NCBI GenBank assembly: GCA_028874215.1
Contig: JAPPLF010000099.1
Coordinates: forward strand, 1-63,722
Source: Acidobacteriota bacterium
GTDB taxonomy: Bacteria > Acidobacteriota > UBA6911 > RPQK01 > JAJDTT01
Length of the DNA: 63,722 nt
Direction: 5' to 3'
The position numbers were made by a program, and so were the translations under genes. Positions 51,792 to 59,009 of the stretch are shown here, piece by piece. Each line of letters starts with the position of its first letter. Position 1 is the first letter of the stretch. Under the pieces are notes generated by a model that saw only the letters and a program-made list of their open reading frames with translations, was not told where the DNA came from and did not search any database.

Positions 51792-51981
51792 TCCACCTCC
51801 TGCGCGCGGCTCCGATTCGGCAAGGAGCCGGCGGCCTGGACCGGACACTTCACGTCCTAACGACGCTCGTTCCCCCGGCGTCTTGGCATCTCACGACATC
51901 CATGCCGGCCGTCCCTCGGCTGCCTGACCGTCTCACCTGGACTGGACGGGCACAACTCTACCGGAGCCACCCGGAGTGGGG

Positions 51982-51987
51982 TATCAT
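51982..51987 (+). promoter_or_regulatory. Candidate -10 box before the DUF2335 islet
   Basis: TATCAT, with the predicted start near 51994. It would drive the A+T-richer segment that follows. The -35 is not clear. Confidence 0.35.
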
Positions 51988-52046
51988 ACGTGAGTCTGGC
52001 GTGGACGAGGAACCGGACTCTTTGGCACGGCAGGCAGGATGAGACA

Positions 52047-52325
52047 ATGATGCTGGGGAAATATCGCTTGGCCAAGAACGGCTTCATATTTGGCTTTTTT
52101 TCTGGCATGACTTCAACTGGGTTGCTGTATCCCTCCAAATTCAAGCCTGAGCGATACACACGCTCCTACAGTGGCGACCTGTTTACCATCGGCGCAGACA
52201 TGTGGAGAGCTTTTGAAATAGTGCAAAATGAAAAAGAAACCCAAACCCCGGAATTCCGACACTCCCGCGAAGATCGAACCGAGTTTGAAGAGCTTGCCCC
52301 AGCGGATTCCTCCGGAAATCCTTGA
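52047..52325 (+). CDS. Possible small protein in A+T-richer islet
   Basis: A 92-residue frame starting ATGATG after an AGGATGAG ribosome-like site. Early residues (YRLAKNGFIFGFFSGMTSTGLLYPSKF) are aromatic and hydrophobic. Its last third overlaps the DUF2335 frame and looks non-coding in style. The base composition is poorer in G+C than the surrounding genes. No family recognised. It may be a leader or remnant, so confidence is low. Confidence 0.3.
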   Translation: MMLGKYRLAKNGFIFGFFSGMTSTGLLYPSKFKPERYTRSYSGDLFTIGADMWRAFEIVQNEKETQTPEFRHSREDRTEFEELAPADSSGNP

Positions 52326-52686
52326 AAAACTTCCGGAAGAGACCCGGATTGCTTTTGTGGAAGCGGTGTCATTTAGAGGCCCCCTCCCACCACCTGCTCT
52401 AAATCGTCAATATGAGGAGGTCTTATAGGGCTCGGCCAACCGCATCATGAGGCTTGCAGAGAACGAGCAGATGCATCGCCAGACATGGGAAAACAAGGCC
52501 TTGGATTTTCAGGGCAAAGAAATCGAGCGTGGCCAGTGGCTGGGTTTCGTCTTGGCGGCATTGGCGATCGGTGGAGGCGTCGGGTGCGCGTATCTTGACC
52601 AACCTTGGGTCGCCGCTGTCCTGGTTGGCACGGCTTTGACTGGAATCTTGACTGCGTTCATCAAGGATCGATCGGACAAAGAGTAA
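52228..52686 (+). pseudogene. DUF2335 membrane protein split by an in-frame TAG
   Basis: The frame from ATG 52228 to TAA 52686 encodes one DUF2335-family protein interrupted by TAG at 52426-52428. The part before has PPEILEKLPEETRIAFVEA and FRGPLPPPALNRQYEEVL. The part after continues GSANRIMRLAENEQMHRQTWENKAL and two membrane helices (WLGFVLAALAIGGGVGCAY, VAAVLVGTALTGILTAFI). In the family the interrupted position is normally Pro (YEEVLPGSA). TAG differs from a Pro codon by two bases. A restart at ATG 52447 could yield the 79-residue C-terminal half. DUF2335 genes are common in mobile regions. A pseudogene or a tolerated stop are both possible. Confidence 0.8.
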
Positions 52687-52739
52687 CTGTCCACGAGGAC
52701 TCGCTTGGGCGAGAATCGCGTCCGTCTTCGATGATCCCC

Positions 52740-53897
52740 ATGAAATTGAATCGGCGAGAGATGATCCGAACCGCCGCCGCCGTCACTTCCGTTACTACGT
52801 TCTCCAGCAGCCGCAGGGTCCGCGCGGGCGCCATCAGGGAGACTTCGGTGGTCAGCCTCCGTCCCCACCTCTATCACGGGTGGCCCACCGTCGCCCGGCG
52901 CTCCGGCGGCGAGTTGCTCGTGGTCTGCTCCGGAGGACGGGAAGGCCATGTCTGCCCCTTCGGGTGGGTGGAACTGATGCGCTCCCACGACGAAGGCCGG
53001 ACCTGGACCTGGCCCCGGATATTGATGGACGGTCCCCTCGATGATCGGGACGCCGGAGTCGTGGAGACCCAAAAGGGCAGCCTGCTGGTCACCACCTTCA
53101 CCTCGGTGGCCTACCAGAAGCTCCTGGCCGGGGCCCAGGACAAGAGTCCGGGAAGTGACGGAGCCTGGCCGCAAGAGAAGCTGGCTCGCTGGCAAGCCGC
53201 CCACGCCCGGATCCCGGTTCACCGGCGCGAGGCGCTGCTGGGAGGGTGGATGCTGCGTTCCACCGACGGCGGCGACACCTGGTCGGCCCCTTACCGGGTC
53301 CCCGTCAACAGCCCCCACGGACCCATTCCGCTCTCCGACGGACGATTGCTCTACCCGGGAAAGCAGTTCGGCCACGGCGAGGGCCGGATCGGGGCGTGCG
53401 AATCCACCGACGACGGCATGAGCTGGCGCTGGGCCGGAGGGATTCCCGTCCGTCCGGGCGACAGCCAGCACAACTATCACGAGTTGCATGGCGTCGAGGC
53501 CGCCGACGGCACCCTCATCATCCAGATCCGGAACCACAACGAAGTCAACGAACGGGAGACCCTCCAATCCGAATCGAGTGACGGTGGCCGGACCTGGTCG
53601 ATGCCCCGGCCCATCGGCGTTTGGGGGCTTCCCTCCCACCTGCTCCGCCTCCGGGACGGCCGGCTGGTCATGACCTACGGGTACCGGCGCCGGCCCTACG
53701 GCAACCAGGCCCGGCTGAGCACCGACCACGGCCGGTCCTGGTCCGAACCGGTCACGCTCTCGGCGGACGGCCACTCGGGAGACCTGGGCTATCCGTCCAC
53801 GGTCGAACTGAACGACGGAACCCTGTTGAGCATCTGGTACGAGAAGCTGGCCAGTTCGCCCCGGGCGGTGCTTCGCCAGGCCCGCTGGTCGCTGTAG
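52740..53897 (+). CDS. Exported BNR-repeat sialidase-like protein
   Basis: A 385-residue protein with a twin-arginine-like N-terminus (NRREMIRTAAAV) followed by a six-bladed sialidase-fold propeller. Asp-boxes are seen at least five times (SHDEGRTW, STDGGDTW, STDDGMSW, SSDGGRTW, STDHGRSW). Conserved arginine and acidic residues may form the sugar site (RPHLYHGWPT, GVVETQKG, YGYRRRPYG), but the full sialidase catalytic set cannot be assigned, so glycan specificity is open. The tatA gene at 14283 would serve its export. It ends three bases from the convergent symporter. Confidence 0.78.
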   Translation: MKLNRREMIRTAAAVTSVTTFSSSRRVRAGAIRETSVVSLRPHLYHGWPTVARRSGGELLVVCSGGREGHVCPFGWVELMRSHDEGRTWTWPRILMDGPLDDRDAGVVETQKGSLLVTTFTSVAYQKLLAGAQDKSPGSDGAWPQEKLARWQAAHARIPVHRREALLGGWMLRSTDGGDTWSAPYRVPVNSPHGPIPLSDGRLLYPGKQFGHGEGRIGACESTDDGMSWRWAGGIPVRPGDSQHNYHELHGVEAADGTLIIQIRNHNEVNERETLQSESSDGGRTWSMPRPIGVWGLPSHLLRLRDGRLVMTYGYRRRPYGNQARLSTDHGRSWSEPVTLSADGHSGDLGYPSTVELNDGTLLSIWYEKLASSPRAVLRQARWSL

Positions 53898-53900
53898 CTG

Positions 53901-55418
53901 CTACCGCGCCACCCTCCTCCGGCTCCGCCGGTGCTGCCAGTAGCTGATGAGCGTCCCGGCGGAGAGGTCCACGGCCAGGGCGGAGGGCGCCACCCACATG
54001 AAGCTGACCGGGTCCTTTCCCGTCACCGGATCCATGCCGAAGAGGGGCCCGGAGAAGGCCGTCAACGCGCCGGCCACGATCCCCAGGCCGGTGCCCACAG
54101 CCACTCCCAGAGGCTTGGCAAAGGGAACGAAAAAAGCGAAGAAGAAGAGCCCGAAGACGGGCGCCGCCAGGAGCGAGGAGGTCTTGTTGCTCACCGCCCA
54201 GATGTTCCCGGGCACATGCTGCAGGAAGGAACCGCCCACCACGACGCCCCCCCCGATGGCGAAAGCCAGGATCTTGGCGATGCGGGTTCGCTTTCGCTCG
54301 CTGGCCGGAAGCCTGCCGAAGCGGGCCAGGAAATCCCGGGTGACGACCGCCGTTATGGAGTTGACCCCCGAATCGATGCTGGACATGGCCGCGGCGAACA
54401 TGGCGGAGACCACCAGTCCCGAAACGCCGGGCGGCAGCATGTAGGCGATGTAGTAGGGGAAGACGTCGTCCCCGTCCCGGACCAGCTCAATCCCTCCGGG
54501 CAGCTTCCCGGGGAATTCCTGAAAGTATCCCAAGAGGGCGAATCCCACCGTCCAGAGGGAGACGATGATGACGACGCTCACGATCAGGTGGGTCAGGTAG
54601 GCCCGGCGGGCCGCGCGGACGTCCCGGGTCGCCATGAAGCGCTGGACCATGGTCTGGTCGCCTCCGGCGACGCAGATGGTGAGGACGAAGACGTAAAAAA
54701 TGGATCCCAGGATGCTGATCCGGACTCCGGGATCGAAGCTGAAGAGGGGTTGAACGTCCCAGTGCGGCTGCCAGCCGGTGGGAATCCAGCTCAGTCCCCC
54801 CAGTTCCCAGGTCACCAGGCCGATGGCCAGGCAGGCGCCGCCGAACATGAGAAGGGCCTGGACGGTGTCGGTGATCACCACCGCCCGAAGACCTCCCAGC
54901 GACGTGTAGAGGACCGCCACCAGTCCGGTGAGGAGGGTGACCAGCGGGATCCAGGCCTCGTCCACCCCTAACATGACGGTCACGGCCTTGGCGGACAGGA
55001 AGACCAGCAGCGACATCCAGGTGAGTCGGAGCAGGACGAAGAGGACCGCCCCCAACAGCCGGACCCGCACCCCCAATCGTTCTTCCAGGAGCTCGTAGGC
55101 GCTGGTCACCCGGCTCCTCATGTAGACGGGGATGATGGCGTACACGACGATCAGGAAGGCGAAGGGATAGGCCAGGAAGTTGAGCAGCCCTCCCGGCCCT
55201 TTGGAGATGGCCTCTCCGGGGACGGCCAGATAGGAAATGGTGCTCAGGAGCGTGGCGAACATGGAGAACCCGATGAGCATCGGGTTCATCCGGCCGCTGC
55301 CGGTAAAGTACTCCCGGGTCGTCTTCTGCCGGCGGCCGCAGGTGTAGCCCAGGACGACGGTTCCCAGGGCGTAGAGGAGGAGGATGGCCCAGTCGACCGC
55401 CGTCAGTCCGCCCGGCAA
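53901..55418 (-). CDS. Sodium:solute symporter (SSS family)
   Basis: A 505-residue transporter with about 13 membrane helices. SSSF signatures include TREYFTGSGRMNPMLIGFSMFATLLS, LTSAYELLEERLG-type sequence (TSAYELLEERLG), SLGGLRAVVITDTVQ, and GGDQTMVQRFMATRD. The substrate class (sugar, sialic acid, amino acid or organic acid) cannot be read from the sequence. Its neighbour, the sialidase-like gene, suggests a released sugar. The start is TTG 55418, the only start codon giving the normal N-terminus (TAVDWAILLLYALG). It follows the glutathione peroxidase by 53 bases. Confidence 0.9.
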   Translation of the reverse strand: MPGGLTAVDWAILLLYALGTVVLGYTCGRRQKTTREYFTGSGRMNPMLIGFSMFATLLSTISYLAVPGEAISKGPGGLLNFLAYPFAFLIVVYAIIPVYMRSRVTSAYELLEERLGVRVRLLGAVLFVLLRLTWMSLLVFLSAKAVTVMLGVDEAWIPLVTLLTGLVAVLYTSLGGLRAVVITDTVQALLMFGGACLAIGLVTWELGGLSWIPTGWQPHWDVQPLFSFDPGVRISILGSIFYVFVLTICVAGGDQTMVQRFMATRDVRAARRAYLTHLIVSVVIIVSLWTVGFALLGYFQEFPGKLPGGIELVRDGDDVFPYYIAYMLPPGVSGLVVSAMFAAAMSSIDSGVNSITAVVTRDFLARFGRLPASERKRTRIAKILAFAIGGGVVVGGSFLQHVPGNIWAVSNKTSSLLAAPVFGLFFFAFFVPFAKPLGVAVGTGLGIVAGALTAFSGPLFGMDPVTGKDPVSFMWVAPSALAVDLSAGTLISYWQHRRSRRRVAR

Positions 55419-55471
55419 GCGTCTACCCTATCCCGCCGGACCTCGCGAGGAGCCTCCCGCGGCGCTGGACT

Positions 55472-56059
55472 CTACTGCTCGGAGAGCTTGCTTTCGATCA
55501 GGCTGACGACCGCGGGGTCGTCGGGGCGAGTCCTGGGCTGGAACCGGGCCACGACGTTTCCGGACCGGTCCAGAACGAACTTCTCGAAGTTCCAACTGAT
55601 CTCGCCGGTCCCCTTGGGCGAGGTCGGGACCGACTTGAGGTACTTGTAGAGTCCGGCCGCGCCGTCGCCGTTGACCTCGATCTTGGAGAACATGTCGAAC
55701 TCGACGCCGTAGTTGGCGGTGCAGAACTTGCGAATCTCCGCGTCGGTTCCCGGTTCCTGGCCCTTGAACTGGTTGCAGGGGAATCCCAGGATCGCCAGGC
55801 CCTGTCCCGAGTACTTCTCGTGAAGGTCCTGAAGCTGTTCGTATTGCGGCGTCAGCCCGCACTTGCTGGCCACGTTCACGATCATCACAACCTTGCCCTT
55901 GTACGCGCTCAGATCCACGTCCTTGCCGTCCAGGGACTTCAGGGTGAAGTCGAGAGCGGGGGCGGATTTTTCGCCCGCCTCGACGCTGACGGTTCCCGCC
56001 AGCAGGACAGCCACAACCAGACAAACAGCAAATGGGAACAGATCAGAGAAACTGGACAT
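55472..56059 (-). CDS. Exported glutathione peroxidase (Cys type)
   Basis: A 195-residue thioredoxin-fold peroxidase with a signal peptide (FAVCLVVAVLLAGTVSVEA). The peroxidatic residue is Cys in NVASKCGLTPQYEQL (about residue 70), with ILGFPCNQF and WNFEKFVLDRSGNVV as the Gln/Trp partners. It uses thioredoxin or glutathione to reduce peroxides in the periplasm. It has Cys, not selenocysteine, although selB is in the same window. SD AGGAGG. It is upstream of and on the same strand as the symporter. Confidence 0.93.
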   Translation of the reverse strand: MSSFSDLFPFAVCLVVAVLLAGTVSVEAGEKSAPALDFTLKSLDGKDVDLSAYKGKVVMIVNVASKCGLTPQYEQLQDLHEKYSGQGLAILGFPCNQFKGQEPGTDAEIRKFCTANYGVEFDMFSKIEVNGDGAAGLYKYLKSVPTSPKGTGEISWNFEKFVLDRSGNVVARFQPRTRPDDPAVVSLIESKLSEQ

Positions 56060-56178
56060 GCGAAATCCTCCTCACAGCAACCCGGCGTCCACCGGCAACA
56101 CAAATCTGAGCCTCAGTTTACGCTGTCCCGGCGCGAGAAATCCACAGCGATTTCCGAGGGCAGGCACACCATCCGCAT

Positions 56179-56472
56179 TCACGCGGACGCCTCCACCAAC
56201 GGCTGGATCCCGCTGGTGTCTACAGAAGAGCGGGCCAAGTCGAGATCGTACATCCGCTGAAGATTCAGCCAAAACTCGGGGGTCATCCCCAATGCCTTAC
56301 CGATCCGTAGCGCCGTGTCCGCCGTAATGGACCTGCGGCAGTGGACGATGTCGTTGATGCGTATCGGCGGGACGCCCATCGCCTTCGCCAGACGATACTG
56401 GCTGATGCCGAGCTCTCCCAAAATTTCCGCCAGATGTTCTCCCGGATGGACCGGTGAGGCATTGGTGGTCAT
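56179..56472 (-). CDS. higA: HigA-family antitoxin
   Basis: A 97-residue helix-turn-helix protein: VHPGEHLAEILGELGISQYRLAKAMGVPPIRINDIVHCRRSIT, the N-terminal HTH of HigA (toxin-first type), followed by a helical tail. It neutralises HigB and represses the operon. It begins 12 bases after higB. Confidence 0.92.
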   Translation of the reverse strand: MTTNASPVHPGEHLAEILGELGISQYRLAKAMGVPPIRINDIVHCRRSITADTALRIGKALGMTPEFWLNLQRMYDLDLARSSVDTSGIQPLVEASA

Positions 56473-56483
56473 CTCTCTTCTCC

Positions 56484-56762
56484 TCAGTGATAGTCAACTA
56501 TTTCGATTTCCATGGCTCCATGGTCCGTCCAGCGAAAGCACACTCGCCACTGGTCGTTGATCCGAATGCTGTACTGTCCGGTGCGGTCGCCACGCAATGA
56601 TTCGAGCCGATGTGAAGGTGGGACTCGAAGGTCAGTCAACGCCGTCGCGGCAACCACCCTCTGCAACCTCATTCGCGCCCGGCGCTGAATGTCTGGGGAC
56701 AGACGGCGGATTGGCCGACCGCGGAGAAGGTGCTCTGCGCCACGACTCCTGAATCGCTTCAC
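56484..56762 (-). CDS. higB: HigB-family mRNA interferase toxin
   Basis: A 92-residue RelE/HigB-type toxin: KRFRSRGAEHLLRG, LESLRGDRTGQYSIRINDQWRVCFRW and EIEIVDYH match the family end to end. It cleaves translated mRNAs. GTG 56762 gives the full family start. The promoter region contains the palindrome TAACGAG-T-CTCGTTA. Confidence 0.93.
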   Translation of the reverse strand: MKRFRSRGAEHLLRGRPIRRLSPDIQRRARMRLQRVVAATALTDLRVPPSHRLESLRGDRTGQYSIRINDQWRVCFRWTDHGAMEIEIVDYH

Positions 56763-56775
56763 CAGCCATTAATAA

Positions 56776-56790
56776 TAACGAGTCTCGTTA
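56776..56790. promoter_or_regulatory. Probable HigA operator palindrome
   Basis: TAACGAG, one base, CTCGTTA: a perfect 7-bp inverted repeat 13 bases before the higB GTG. A TAGTAT/TATTAA -10-like box is next to it on the minus strand (56785-56800). The spacing suits a HigA dimer that blocks transcription. Confidence 0.65.
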
Positions 56791-56971
56791 ATACTATCAC
56801 AGGACCGCACCACAAACCCATCTCATGCGCATTGTCTCCCTCCTACATGGTCCCTAATACGTCTTCGGTCGCGAGAACTACCTGAAGGCATAAGTTTGGC
56901 CGATCACCGCACCGCCCTGAAGAGAAATCCGGGTTGACCACTGGCCCCTGTTATCAAAACGTTGACCCGGC

Positions 56972-56977
56972 TATCAT
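56972..56977 (+). promoter_or_regulatory. Predicted -10 of leaderless dipeptidase mRNA
   Basis: TATCAT, six bases, ATG 56984. Identical to the argS arrangement. There is no Shine-Dalgarno sequence before the gene. Confidence 0.5.
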
Positions 56978-56983
56978 CTGCGA

Positions 56984-58087
56984 ATGAGCAAGCCACTGAT
57001 CGTCGACCTGCATCTGGACCTGGCCTGGGACGCGCTCTACTGGAATCGGGACCTGACTCTGACGGCGGAACAGGTCCGGGAGCAGGAACGGCGGGAACCG
57101 CCTCAAGTCGCTCCCGGTCACACCTGCGGCACCTGCACCACCACCTTCCCCGAACTCCGCCGGGGTAGCGTCGGCGTCATCCTCAGCACCATCATGTCGC
57201 GGACCCAGACCCGATCGGGGCGCATGAAGGACGGCCTGCGGACCCAGGAGCAGTGCATCGGCATGGGACGGGGACACCTGGCGTACTACCAGGCCATGGC
57301 CCGCCGGGGCCAGCTCAAGCCGGTGCACGGCTGGGCCGACCTGGAAGAGGCCGTCGAGGTTTGGGAGGATCCGAAGCCGGACACCCCCATCTACCATGTC
57401 CTGTCCATGGAGAGCGCGGATCCCATCGCCGACCCCGACGACGTCCAGTTCTGGTGGAATGCCGGACTGCGCGTGGTGGGACCCGCTCACTTCGGCGACA
57501 ACACCTATATCCACGGCACCGGCACCGAGGGAGGGATCAAGGCTCCCGCCCCGGCTCTCTACCGGGCCATGCGCGAGGCCGGGATCATCCTGGACATCAC
57601 CCACATGGCCGACCAGGCGGTCTGGGAGTCCCTGGAGATCTGGGACGGTCCCATCTGTGCCACCCATTGCTCCGCCCGGGCCCTGATCAAGGGCCAGCGC
57701 CATCTGACCGACGACATGATCCGAGAAGTGATCCGGCGGGACGGCGTCATCGGCATGGTCTTCTGCCAGAGCTTCATCGATCCGGCCATCGAATGGGGAA
57801 ACCGGCCGGCCATCGACGGCAGCGGCGGCAAGTACGGCATGGACGGGTTCATTCCCATCATCGAGCACATCGGCGATCTGGCCGGCGGCACGCTGGAGCA
57901 CGTCGGCGTCGGGACCGACATGGACGGCGGTTTCGGAGCCGAGATGACTCCCAAGGACGTGGACACCATGGCGGACGTGGCCAATTTCGCAAACGTCCTG
58001 TCCGACGCCGGGTATCGCGCCGACGAGGTCGAAGGGATTCTGAGCGGCAATGCGCTCAGGCTGTTCGAACGGGTCTGGAATTCCTGA
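56984..58087 (+). CDS. Membrane dipeptidase family protein (M19)
   Basis: A 367-residue zinc dipeptidase-like protein. First metal pair in VDLHLDLAWD (HxD near residue 10), VLSMESADPI with the bridging Glu, DITHMADQAVWE, CATHCSARAL, and GVGTDMDGGFG with the later Asp. Active-site order matches family M19, whose members cut dipeptides including D-amino acid ones. No signal peptide is evident, so it is probably cytoplasmic. A lipoprotein gene converges from the right with a three-base gap. Confidence 0.88.
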   Translation: MSKPLIVDLHLDLAWDALYWNRDLTLTAEQVREQERREPPQVAPGHTCGTCTTTFPELRRGSVGVILSTIMSRTQTRSGRMKDGLRTQEQCIGMGRGHLAYYQAMARRGQLKPVHGWADLEEAVEVWEDPKPDTPIYHVLSMESADPIADPDDVQFWWNAGLRVVGPAHFGDNTYIHGTGTEGGIKAPAPALYRAMREAGIILDITHMADQAVWESLEIWDGPICATHCSARALIKGQRHLTDDMIREVIRRDGVIGMVFCQSFIDPAIEWGNRPAIDGSGGKYGMDGFIPIIEHIGDLAGGTLEHVGVGTDMDGGFGAEMTPKDVDTMADVANFANVLSDAGYRADEVEGILSGNALRLFERVWNS

Positions 58088-58090
58088 TCT

Positions 58091-58852
58091 TCAGTATTCG
58101 ATCTTCACCCAGTCGAACATGATCAGACCCTTGGGCAGGCGATCCTGGTCCACGGGGTAATCCATGCCCGCCCGGGTCGCGTGAAGGTCCGTCACCTCGT
58201 CCGAGAGGGGGACGATCTCCAACGGGAACAGGACGAAGATGAGGTCGATGTTCACGTCCTCCAGCACCGTCCCGATCTCGTCGCAGCCGTAGAGCCCGGT
58301 CCGGTCGTGTCGCGAACCCAGGCAGGTCCACTGGCCGGGGTCGGGGGCCAGAGTCACGGTCTGCTCGCTCCACTCCTTCGTGACCCGGATGGGTTGTCCG
58401 GTCAGGACCATGTTGGCCGTGGTCTTGTCGGTCTCGGATTGGGCCAGCAGCAGAAGCTCGGCTCCCCGGGCCTGCAACTCTCCCCGCAGGCGGACCGTCA
58501 TTCGGGCGTTGGCCAAGCGCGTGGAGTAGCCCTGCTCCACGAACGAGTTGTTGGTGTAAGGCAGGCGCGAGGCCGCCGTGGGATGCTCGTACCATCTCCC
58601 GTCGGTGTACAGCCACATCACCAGGTGGAGATATCCGGCTCCGGGCGGGGCGTGGTTGGAGTCCAGAAACCAGGGGCCGTGGCAATAGGCCACACCGTCC
58701 CAAACGGGGAGCGCGTAGTGGCGGTCAGCGTACCAGCCGCCGTTGCCCTGATTGAAGTCTTCGAAATAGACCCGGGGGTTTCCAACCTGGCCGGGGTCGC
58801 AACCGGTCAGGACTGCCACACAACCCATCAGCAAGAGTCGTCTCATTCTCAT
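58091..58852 (-). CDS. Secreted lipoprotein, unknown function
   Basis: A 253-residue lipoprotein with lipobox LTGC (Cys about residue 18). The mature part is beta-rich with conserved Trp/Tyr motifs (FEDFNQGNGGWYADRHYALPVW, HGPWFLDSNHAPPGAGYLHLV), like a carbohydrate-binding or concanavalin-type jelly roll. No family name is certain. The start is ATG 58852 after GAGGT at about six bases. The ATG at 58864 is the alternative. Confidence 0.7.
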   Translation of the reverse strand: MRMRRLLLMGCVAVLTGCDPGQVGNPRVYFEDFNQGNGGWYADRHYALPVWDGVAYCHGPWFLDSNHAPPGAGYLHLVMWLYTDGRWYEHPTAASRLPYTNNSFVEQGYSTRLANARMTVRLRGELQARGAELLLLAQSETDKTTANMVLTGQPIRVTKEWSEQTVTLAPDPGQWTCLGSRHDRTGLYGCDEIGTVLEDVNIDLIFVLFPLEIVPLSDEVTDLHATRAGMDYPVDQDRLPKGLIMFDWVKIEY

Positions 58853-58918
58853 TGGGAACCTCATATTTGTGGGGCGAATATCGTTTACGCCGGTTCCGAA
58901 GGCCACGTCCAAGTGTAA

Positions 58919-58998
58919 AGGGGGGACTGCCGTCCCCCCTAACCCCCATCGGCGGTTGGAAACCGCCGCTCCCGGCGGCAAGGATGCCGCCGCTCCTT
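58919..58998. repeat. Palindromic repeat cluster (family A and relatives)
   Basis: Three hairpins in a row: AGGGGGGAC-TGCC-GTCCCCCCT (58919-58940), GGCGGTTGGAAACCGCC (about 58951-58967) and GGCGGCAAGGATGCCGCC (about 58974-58991). The middle one is the family A hairpin. The third resembles the AAGGATGCCGCC block next to the repeats at the left end (about 145-160). It lies after the kinase stop and before the lipoprotein on the minus strand. Confidence 0.75.
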
Positions 58999-59009
58999 TG
59001 GCCGCTCCC

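Noticed and set aside
55840-55880. Selenocysteine in the glutathione peroxidase
   Set aside because: The peroxidatic codon is a Cys codon and there is no in-frame TGA in the gene.
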